Origin: Gammaproteobacteria bacterium
GTDB lineage: Bacteria; Pseudomonadota; Gammaproteobacteria; Steroidobacterales; Rariloculaceae
NCBI GenBank assembly: GCA_004357505.1
Contig: SMWC01000098.1
Span: forward strand, 1-6,680
Length of the DNA stretch: 6,680 nucleotides
Direction of reading: 5' to 3'
Shown here: in pieces, positions 1 to 5,074 of the stretch
Numbering within the stretch: the stretch's first letter is position 1
Layout: each line of letters opens with the position of its first letter
Position numbers and translations under genes: made by a program
Notes under the pieces: generated by a model
Told to the model about the DNA's origin: nothing
The model's database searches: none
What the model saw: only the letters and a program-made list of their open reading frames with translations

Positions 1-435
1 GCCGCCGATGCGCAACATTTTTCTGCTGAGTTGTTGGGTCGTTTCGAGCGAGAACGTGCCGGGTTGCCGGCGGTCGCACTCACGACAGACAGTTCCACGC
101 TTACGGCAATTGCTAACGACTATGGCTACGAGAATGTATTTGCAAAACAGGTCAGGGCGCTCGCTCAGCCGCACGATGTGCTGCTTGCCATCTCGACATC
201 GGGAAATTCGGAGAACGTTTTGCGTGCGATCACTACGGCGCACGATCGAGACCTAAAGGTCGTCGCTTTAACCGGTCGCGACGGTGGCACCATTGCTCGA
301 AGTCTGAACTCCGAAGACGTCGAGCTGCGTGTCCCTGCGGAGCGAACCTGCCGCATCCAGGAGGTGCACCTGCTCATTATCCATTGTTTGTGCGATCTGA
401 TTGACGCCGGGATTCAAGGTGGCGATGCGAACTAA
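1..435 (+). CDS. gmhA: Phosphoheptose isomerase GmhA / DiaA-like SIS-domain protein (3' part; start lies outside the window)
   Basis: The reading frame is open from base 1 to a TAA at 433-435 and gives 144 residues. About 50 N-terminal residues are missing relative to the usual 190-200. It is a SIS (sugar isomerase) domain: the phosphosugar-binding segment STSGNS is at partial residues 65-70, followed by VVALTGRDGG. GmhA converts sedoheptulose-7-phosphate to D-glycero-D-manno-heptose-7-phosphate for LPS core synthesis, in the cytosol. E. coli DiaA, a DnaA-binding protein, is a close paralogue. By recalled alignment, the metal and catalytic residues of GmhA are all kept here: His6, Glu10, Gln120 and His128, matching His61, Glu65, Gln172 and His180 of E. 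coli GmhA. E. coli DiaA lacks the Glu and the last His. That favours an active isomerase, although overall similarity to DiaA-type proteins is high. In Pseudomonas the same gene also lies beside, and convergent with, the ssp/pet operon. Family is certain; the gmhA-versus-diaA choice is an inference. Confidence 0.85.
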   Translation, partial: AADAQHFSAELLGRFERERAGLPAVALTTDSSTLTAIANDYGYENVFAKQVRALAQPHDVLLAISTSGNSENVLRAITTAHDRDLKVVALTGRDGGTIARSLNSEDVELRVPAERTCRIQEVHLLIIHCLCDLIDAGIQGGDAN

Positions 436-491
436 CTAGGATCGGCGACGAGATTCAAGCTCGGGATTTGGATCTGGCCTGTGTCATGAGC
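436..491. other. Short convergent intergenic spacer between gmhA and sspA
   Basis: This 56-bp gap separates the stop codons of two converging genes. The only structure I see is a weak 4-bp stem (CGAG 449-452 with CTCG 460-463) and no T-tract on either strand, so no convincing intrinsic terminator. There is no room for sspB or for the BON-domain lipoprotein gene that occupy this position in Pseudomonas-type genomes. Confidence 0.6.
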
Positions 492-1121
492 CTATTGGCG
501 CATCTCTTGCTCCAACTCGCTCAGGCTCGCCTGAAACGACGGCCTGGAGAAGATCTCGTCCATGTACCGTTGTATGGGCTTAGCCTGAGAGGGTAGGTCG
601 ATATTGAATACTTCCAGACGCCACAAGATCGGAGCGATACTACAATCGACCAGGGAGTAGTCGTCGCTGAGGAAGAATCGTCTCGCACTAAAAATCTCAA
701 CGCTCGAAACGATACTGTCCCGCAGCGCTTTCCTTGCTCTGGTCACCGGTTTTCGATCCCCGCCTTCCTCAATCTCGCTGGCAAGCGAGTACCAGTCCTG
801 CGCAATGCGATAGAGCGCGAGGCGAAACTGCGCACGGGTGACGGGATCCACCGGCATTAGCGGCGGGTGAGGGAATCGCTCGTCAAGATATTCAATAATG
901 ACACCGGAGTCATACAGCACCAAATCCCTGTCTACCAAAGTAGGCACGCTATTGTAGGGATTGAGGTCCAGCAGATCTTCGGGAAAAACTCCGTCGTCGA
1001 CATCGACGAGATCTATATTGAGGCTCTTCTCAGCGAGTACCAACCGTACACGATGACTCCATACATCGGTTGGCCTGGAGAAGAGCGTCATGACTGAGCG
1101 ACGGTTGGCGATTACCGTCAT
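492..1121 (-). CDS. sspA: Stringent starvation protein A (SspA), RNA polymerase-associated regulator
   Basis: The product is 209 residues, close to the 212 of E. coli SspA, and is collinear with it from the first residues (MTVIANRRSVMTLFS). It has a glutathione-S-transferase fold: an N-terminal thioredoxin-like half to about residue 85 (NPYNSVPTLVDRDL at 54-67), then an all-helical C-terminal half. The surface motif PHPP at 84-87 has the same numbering as the Pro-His-Pro pocket of E. coli SspA, which is needed to contact RNA polymerase. SspA proteins are not active glutathione transferases; they bind RNA polymerase and reshape transcription under starvation and acid stress. The ATG at 1121 is preceded by AGGAGA with a 7-nt spacer, which supports this start. 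It lies 48 nt downstream of petC on the same strand, but a terminator-like hairpin lies between them, so expression from the pet promoter may be partial. Its usual partner gene sspB does not follow. Confidence 0.95.
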   Translation of the reverse strand: MTVIANRRSVMTLFSRPTDVWSHRVRLVLAEKSLNIDLVDVDDGVFPEDLLDLNPYNSVPTLVDRDLVLYDSGVIIEYLDERFPHPPLMPVDPVTRAQFRLALYRIAQDWYSLASEIEEGGDRKPVTRARKALRDSIVSSVEIFSARRFFLSDDYSLVDCSIAPILWRLEVFNIDLPSQAKPIQRYMDEIFSRPSFQASLSELEQEMRQ

Positions 1122-1128
1122 GGGAACA

Positions 1129-1134
1129 TCTCCT
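1129..1134 (-). promoter_or_regulatory. Ribosome binding site of sspA
   Basis: AGGAGA on the minus strand, 7 nt before the ATG at 1121. It is the strongest Shine-Dalgarno sequence in the window and fixes the sspA start. Confidence 0.7.
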
Positions 1135-1149
1135 GGTGACGTAGAACGG

Positions 1150-1184
1150 AAACAAAAATAACAAGAACGTTAATCGACGTCCTT
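1150..1184 (-). terminator. Terminator- or attenuator-like hairpin between petC and sspA
   Basis: Read on the minus strand, AAGGACGT (1184-1177), the 6-nt loop CGATTA and ACGTTCTT (1170-1163) form an 8-bp stem with one G-U pair. A T-rich run, GTTATTTTTGTTT, follows at 1162-1150. The petC stop codon runs from the loop into the second arm. The stem is only moderately GC-rich and the T-run is interrupted, so it may stop only part of the transcripts. It would lower sspA expression relative to petABC or require a separate sspA promoter, which I could not identify. Confidence 0.45.
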
Positions 1185-1919
1185 CCAGATCTCTCTCTTG
1201 AGCATGTAGGCAATCAGGAGAAATACCAGTAGGAATCCTATAACCCGTACGCCCAGCGCTCGGCGCTCCAGTTGCATCGGCTCGCCGATGTAATCGAGAA
1301 AGGTCACGATATCGCGTACGAACCCATCATACTCCGCCTCACTGAGTGTGCCCGGAATGACAGGCTCAAAATGCTCGAATGTCGGCACGACGACGCCGTC
1401 GACGTCCCTATCGACGAATACGGCTCTGCGTACACCCTGTAGTTCCCACAGAACGTGCGGCATGGCAGTATTCTCCAGCCAAAGATTATTAGCGCCGCTC
1501 AGTGCAGTGTCGTCCTGATAGAAACCGCGCAAGAAATTGTAGAGGTAGTCAGTTCCCCGGCTCCTTGCGATCAGGGACAAGTCCGGCGGCGCAATACCGA
1601 ACCACGCGGCCGCATCCTCATCGGTCATGGCATTGGTCATCATGTCGAACGGCCGCTCGCCGGTAAACATGATGTTCTCGACTAGCTGAGCATCGGTTAG
1701 CCCGAGATCCGCGCCGAGGCGGTTATAGCGCACGTATTGAGCGGAATGACAGCCGAAACAATAGTTGACGAAGTACTTCGCACCTCGCTGCAGGGCGGCG
1801 AGATCGCTTACGTCGGTATTCGCAGGCTCCATGGGCAGCGCCCCCCCGCCCGCATGCTGGGCGAGCGCGGCGACGTTAAACGCCAATCCCAATGTCAACA
1901 ACGTCGCCCTAACGGTCAA
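1170..1919 (-). CDS. petC: Cytochrome c1, haem-c subunit of the bc1 complex
   Basis: Cytochrome c1 passes electrons from the Rieske protein to a soluble or membrane-bound cytochrome c on the periplasmic face of complex III. The chosen start is TTG at 1919, whose last two bases overlap the petB stop (TTGA), preceded by GGGTGA. It gives 249 residues and a good Sec signal peptide: MTVR, a hydrophobic stretch to about residue 20, and cleavage near ALA or AQHA. An in-frame TTG at 1958 would add 13 polar residues inside petB and is less likely. The haem-binding CFGCH is at 54-58. The probable distal ligand is Met153 in NTAMPHVLW, and the conserved APPDLSLIARSRG follows residue 109. A single C-terminal membrane anchor lies at about 222-241, followed by the basic cytoplasmic tail KREIWKDVD. 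Everything expected of a functional c1 is present. Confidence 0.95.
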   Translation of the reverse strand: MTVRATLLTLGLAFNVAALAQHAGGGALPMEPANTDVSDLAALQRGAKYFVNYCFGCHSAQYVRYNRLGADLGLTDAQLVENIMFTGERPFDMMTNAMTDEDAAAWFGIAPPDLSLIARSRGTDYLYNFLRGFYQDDTALSGANNLWLENTAMPHVLWELQGVRRAVFVDRDVDGVVVPTFEHFEPVIPGTLSEAEYDGFVRDIVTFLDYIGEPMQLERRALGVRVIGFLLVFLLIAYMLKREIWKDVD

Positions 1920-3172
1920 TTTGTCACCCGCTCGGGAACCGGCTTGGGCTTCTCCCAACTCGTGTAAAAGGGCATCAGGACGAAAAACGCGAAGTAGGTA
2001 AATGTAAACACCCGCGCCACCAGCGTGTAAGTATCGCTGACGGGCTGCAGGCCAAGATACCCCAATACCAGGAAACTGGTCACGAAGATCCCCAGCGCCA
2101 GCTTGTAGACCCAGCCGCGATAGCGGATCGACTTAACCTTGCAGCGATCCAGCCACGGCAGGAAAATCGGCAACATTACCGCCAGACCCATCAAAATCAC
2201 GCCGAGCAATTTATCGGGTACCGCTCGAAGGATTGCGTAGAACGGCGTGAAATACCAGAGGGGCGCAATGTGTTCGGGCGTCTGCAGCATGTTGGCCGGC
2301 TCAAAGTTTGCGTGTTCCAAAAAGTAGCCGCCCAGTTCCGGCGCGAAGAACAACACCGCCGAGAACGCGATTGCGAACACCAGAATGATGACCAGATCTT
2401 TGCTCGTGTGGTAAGGATGGAACGCGACGCCGTCGAGCGGCTTACCGTCGGCGTCCTTGTGTTCCTTGATCTCGATGCCGTCCGGATTATTCGACCCGAC
2501 TTCGTGCAGCGCCATGATATGGACGACCACGAGCAGCAGGAGCACCAGCGGCACCGCGATCACGTGGAAGGCAAAGAAGCGGTTCAACGTAATATCGGAG
2601 ATGTAGAAGTCGCCGCGGATCAACTCGGCCAAGCCCTCGCCAACCACCGGCACTGCACCGAATAACGACACGATGACCTGCGCGCCCCAGTAGGACATAT
2701 TGCCCCACGGCAGCAGATAGCCGAAGAAGCCCTCTGCCATCAGGCAAAAATAGATCGCCATCCCAACCAGCCAGATCAACTCTCGTGGTTTTTTATAGGA
2801 ACCGTAGAGCATCGCACGAAACATATGCAGATAAACGACGATGAAGAGAGCCGACCCGCCGGTGGAATGCAGATAGCGAATGAGCCATCCCCAGTTCACA
2901 TCGCGCATGATGTATTCCACCGAGGCGAACGCGTCCTCCGCGGAGGGCTTGTAATTCATGGTTAACAGGATTCCGGAGACAATTTGTATCGCGAGCACGA
3001 CGGTGGCGAGTACACCGAAGCCGTACCAGAAGTTGAAATTCTTCGCCGCGTAGTACTCCGTAATATGTTCCTTGAGGAGCTTCGTCATCGGAAATCGGGC
3101 GTCGATCCAAGTCGTGAGCGCCGTCAGATTTCGGCCGAGGTGATGCATAAGGCCTGATCGGATGGGCGCCAT
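1916..3172 (-). CDS. petB: Cytochrome b, quinol-oxidising subunit of the bc1 complex
   Basis: This multi-helix inner-membrane subunit carries both b haems and the Qo and Qi quinone sites. The ATG at 3172 shares one base with the petA stop (TAATG) and gives 418 residues. The frame stays open upstream to 3382, but that stretch lies inside petA and does not look like cytochrome b. Haem ligands are His102 and His116 in helix B, and His203 and His218 in helix D. The helix-D pair has 14 intervening residues rather than the 13 of mitochondrial cytochrome b, as I recall for cytochrome b6 and related proteobacterial proteins. HEVGSNNPDG at 223-232 is the conserved post-helix-D loop. The Qo-site PEWY position reads PLWY at 304-307, with a Glu at 300 in TPEHIAP (see findings). 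It is a full-length fused-type cytochrome b, not split as in b6/subunit IV. Confidence 0.97.
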   Translation of the reverse strand: MAPIRSGLMHHLGRNLTALTTWIDARFPMTKLLKEHITEYYAAKNFNFWYGFGVLATVVLAIQIVSGILLTMNYKPSAEDAFASVEYIMRDVNWGWLIRYLHSTGGSALFIVVYLHMFRAMLYGSYKKPRELIWLVGMAIYFCLMAEGFFGYLLPWGNMSYWGAQVIVSLFGAVPVVGEGLAELIRGDFYISDITLNRFFAFHVIAVPLVLLLLVVVHIMALHEVGSNNPDGIEIKEHKDADGKPLDGVAFHPYHTSKDLVIILVFAIAFSAVLFFAPELGGYFLEHANFEPANMLQTPEHIAPLWYFTPFYAILRAVPDKLLGVILMGLAVMLPIFLPWLDRCKVKSIRYRGWVYKLALGIFVTSFLVLGYLGLQPVSDTYTLVARVFTFTYFAFFVLMPFYTSWEKPKPVPERVTN

Positions 3173-3762
3173 TACGTCGCCCCGATGTCGGCACCGATCA
3201 ACACAATATTCTCGGTGACGAAGCTGTGGGGCGGTACGCGTAGATTGGTAGGCGCCGGAAAACCACTGTAGATACGCCCGGCCAGATCGAATTTGGAGCC
3301 ATGACACGGACAAAAGAAGCCGCCGGGCCAGTCTGAACCCAGGTCGGCCGGTCCGACTTCGAAGCGAGCTATGGGCACACACCCCAAATGCGTGCAGACA
3401 CCCTCGACCACCAGAATCTCGGGCTTCAGGCTACGCTGAGGGTTGGTGGCAAACTGCGGCTGCTCCGACTCTAGCGATGCCGGATCGGCAAGTTCATCCT
3501 CAATCGTTGCCAAACGGGTAAGCATGTCATCGGTCCGATGCACGATCATGATGACCCGTCCACGCCATACCACTTTGATCATCGCGCCGGGCTCCACTTT
3601 GCTGATATCCACCTCCACTGGGGCACCGAGAGCATAAGCACGTGCGCTAGGAGCGAACGAAGCGACGAAAGGCACTGCAACGGCGACCAGGCCAACACCA
3701 CCCGTAACGGCGGTGGCGGCGGTTAGAAAGTGGCGCCTGGTGAAGTCCCGATTGTCCGTCAT
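3172..3762 (-). CDS. petA: Rieske iron-sulfur protein of the bc1 complex
   Basis: This 196-residue protein carries the 2Fe-2S cluster that takes the first electron from quinol at the Qo site and delivers it to cytochrome c1. The N-terminus has a twin-arginine motif (FTRRHFLTA, residues 7-15), then a hydrophobic segment at about 19-37. This fits Tat export of the folded cluster domain with the segment kept as a membrane anchor. The cluster boxes are CTHLGC (Cys123, His125, Cys128) and CPCHGS (Cys151, Cys153, His154, Ser156). Cys123, His125, Cys151 and His154 are the expected iron ligands; Cys128 and Cys153 form the stabilising disulfide. The aromatic after GSK is Phe158 where mitochondrial proteins have Tyr. 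Loss of that hydrogen bond is known to lower the midpoint potential in other systems. The ATG at 3762 follows GGGAG with a 6-nt spacer. It is the first gene of petABC and is coupled to petB. Confidence 0.97.
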   Translation of the reverse strand: MTDNRDFTRRHFLTAATAVTGGVGLVAVAVPFVASFAPSARAYALGAPVEVDISKVEPGAMIKVVWRGRVIMIVHRTDDMLTRLATIEDELADPASLESEQPQFATNPQRSLKPEILVVEGVCTHLGCVPIARFEVGPADLGSDWPGGFFCPCHGSKFDLAGRIYSGFPAPTNLRVPPHSFVTENIVLIGADIGAT

Positions 3763-3768
3763 TAAGCA

Positions 3769-3773
3769 CTCCC
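3769..3773 (-). promoter_or_regulatory. Ribosome binding site of petA
   Basis: GGGAG on the minus strand, 6 nt before the petA ATG. It supports that start. Confidence 0.6.
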
Positions 3774-3850
3774 AGGCTGACCTGAAGTCTCGGTCAGCTG
3801 CTGGTTAGTTTCTCGATTGATCGTGTGTTGTTGCTGAGACGCATCGGGCC

Positions 3851-3870
3851 CCGCTGCCCATGGGCTGCGG
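3851..3870. repeat. 20-bp near-perfect palindrome in the petA leader
   Basis: The two 10-bp halves, CCGCTGCCCA and TGGGCTGCGG, are reverse complements at nine of ten positions, with no spacer. The uninterrupted dyad fits a binding site for a dimeric regulator better than an RNA hairpin, because there is no loop. It sits about 35-55 bp downstream of the predicted pet transcription start, where a bound protein could block transcription. No protein is assigned. Confidence 0.45.
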
Positions 3871-3913
3871 AAACCGCGCCTCCAGCCGAGATGGCGCTGC
3901 AGAAGTTCGCGGA

Positions 3914-3943
3914 ATTATACACAGTGGCTGAAGCGCTTGGCCA
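3914..3943 (-). promoter_or_regulatory. Putative sigma-70 promoter of petABC
   Basis: On the minus strand TATAAT (3919-3914) matches the -10 consensus exactly. TGGCCA (3943-3938), 18 bp upstream, matches four of six -35 bases. Transcription would start near 3907 and give a leader of about 145 nt before petA, long enough to carry the near-palindrome at 3851-3870. Assigned by sequence only; the -35 is weak. Confidence 0.45.
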
Positions 3944-3982
3944 CCGACGAGGCTGGGCCACCCATCCTGGTAAACTAGTTCC

Positions 3983-5074
3983 ATGCGCCCAATCACTAAG
4001 GCTCTTGCTTTCGTCGGCCAGTCGGCAGCTATCGGTCTGGCTCTGGCCTTCCTGGTCGTGTTGATCAAGCCGGATCTCGTGAGGCTGGAGCAGCGCAGCT
4101 CGACCGAAGCGCCCGGAAGCTATGCAGCGGCGGTCGCCGCCAGCGCACCGGCGGTCGTGAACATCTATACCGCGGGAATCCCCGGACAGCGCAACGGTTT
4201 CGCCGGCATGACGACCAGCCCGTTGGCGGGCGAAGGCCTCGGCTCGGGTGTCGTCATCAGCCAGGATGGTTACCTGGTCACGAACTGGCACGTGATTGAG
4301 AATGCCGACGAGATCTATGTCCAGCTGGCGGACGGGCGGACGGTGGAGCCCGTCTTCGTGGGCGCCGATCCCGAGACCGAATTGGCGTTGCTGAAGATCG
4401 ACTTGCCGGACCTGCCAAGTATCGTGCTCGGGCGCTCCGATACCCTGCAGATCGGCGACATCGTACTCGCCATCGGTAACTCCTTCGGACTAAGTCAGAC
4501 GGTGACTCAGGGAATCGTCAGTGCGATCGGCCGCGGCCTGGGCGTAGCCACCTTCGAGAGTTTCATTCAGACCGACGCGGCTATCAACGTCGGCAACTCC
4601 GGCGGCGCGCTCGTCAACGCCCGCGGTGAATTGGTTGGCATCAATACATTCTTCGTCGGCCCCGCCTTGCAGGGTCAGGTAATTCCGGCCGGCGTCGGTT
4701 TCGCGATCCCGGTCAACTTGGTTCGCGGCGTCATGGCCGAGCTTATCGAGCATGGTCGCGTTATCCGCGGCTGGCTGGGCGTAAACGCCTCGTATCTGCC
4801 GATACTACAGGCTCAATCCTTGGGTCTCTCCGGGCCCGGGCTGCAACTGCTCAACGTCAGCGGACCAGCAGCCGCGGCGGGCTTGCGGCGCGGCGATATC
4901 GTGACCCATGTTGACGGCGAACGGATGTTGAGTCCGCAGCAGATGATGAACCTGGTAGCAAGCGCGCGCCCCGGACAAACGATCCGGATTCGTGCGATTA
5001 GGCGTGGCACCGGCCTGTTCGAGACCGAGGCCGTTCTTGAGGAACGGCCGTCAGTCGCAAAGCTAACCGGGTAG
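3983..5074 (+). CDS. algW: Membrane-anchored HtrA-family serine protease (AlgW/DegS type)
   Basis: This 363-residue protein has the DegS/AlgW layout: an N-terminal membrane anchor at about 7-28, a trypsin-like domain at about 46-255, and one PDZ domain at about 260-355. DegP-type proteins have two PDZ domains and a cleaved signal. DegS/AlgW sits in the inner membrane facing the periplasm. When its PDZ domain binds exposed outer-membrane-protein C-termini, it makes the first cut in the anti-sigma factor RseA/MucA and so releases sigma-E/AlgU. His103 (TNWHVIENA) and Ser206 (GNSGGAL) are the expected catalytic residues. The third triad position, 30 residues after the His as in DegS, is Glu133 (PETELALLK) instead of Asp. 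Arg184 (SAIGR) matches an activation residue of DegS. An in-frame TAA at 3971 rules out a start upstream of ATG 3983, and I see no Shine-Dalgarno before it. The gene is divergent from petA and overlaps the 3' end of murA by 12 bp. The choice between algW and degS is one of naming. Confidence 0.93.
   Translation: MRPITKALAFVGQSAAIGLALAFLVVLIKPDLVRLEQRSSTEAPGSYAAAVAASAPAVVNIYTAGIPGQRNGFAGMTTSPLAGEGLGSGVVISQDGYLVTNWHVIENADEIYVQLADGRTVEPVFVGADPETELALLKIDLPDLPSIVLGRSDTLQIGDIVLAIGNSFGLSQTVTQGIVSAIGRGLGVATFESFIQTDAAINVGNSGGALVNARGELVGINTFFVGPALQGQVIPAGVGFAIPVNLVRGVMAELIEHGRVIRGWLGVNASYLPILQAQSLGLSGPGLQLLNVSGPAAAAGLRRGDIVTHVDGERMLSPQQMMNLVASARPGQTIRIRAIRRGTGLFETEAVLEERPSVAKLTG
5029..5049. repeat. Inverted repeat (strong hairpin) at the convergent murA/algW ends
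   Basis: GGCCGTTC (5029-5036) and GAACGGCC (5042-5049) form a perfect 8-bp stem with a 5-nt loop. It lies inside the last codons of the protease gene and 14 nt beyond the murA stop on the other strand. Neither side has a T-tract, so it is not a classical intrinsic terminator. It could pause polymerase or protect the 3' end of the murA message. Confidence 0.5.

Larger units (their letters stand above)
3763..3982. other. Divergent intergenic region between petA and the HtrA-type protease gene
   Basis: This 220-bp gap lies between two divergently transcribed genes and must hold the control sequences of both. It contains a perfect minus-strand TATAAT, a 20-bp near-palindrome at 3851-3870, and an 8-bp palindrome AAGCGCTT at 3931-3938 within the spacer of the putative pet promoter. 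It also contains the palindrome AACTAGTT (3973-3980) just before the protease start. I see no coding potential. In Pseudomonas rpsI and rplM lie upstream of petA instead. Confidence 0.6.

Noticed and set aside
449..463. Possible intrinsic terminator between gmhA and sspA
   Set aside because: The stem is only 4 bp with a 7-nt loop and no T-tract on either side.
2270..2665. 131-residue plus-strand open frame inside petB
   Set aside because: Antisense to strongly conserved cytochrome b; its His/Asp/Arg-rich composition is the expected shadow of hydrophobic codons.
3173..3382. Possible N-terminal extension of cytochrome b upstream to 3382
   Set aside because: The extra 70 residues overlap the Rieske C-terminal coding sequence in another frame and do not resemble cytochrome b; the TAATG junction at 3172 is the natural start.
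3977..3982. GGAACT on the minus strand as a sigma-E -35 element near the protease gene
   Set aside because: No matching -10 (TCTGA-like) occurs 15-17 bp downstream, and the orientation is away from the protease gene.
3794..4291. 165-residue open frame on the minus strand covering the petA upstream region and the start of the protease gene
   Set aside because: It is antisense to the well-supported protease N-terminus, has low-complexity Arg/Ala-rich composition with no recognisable domain, and would run through the putative pet promoter.
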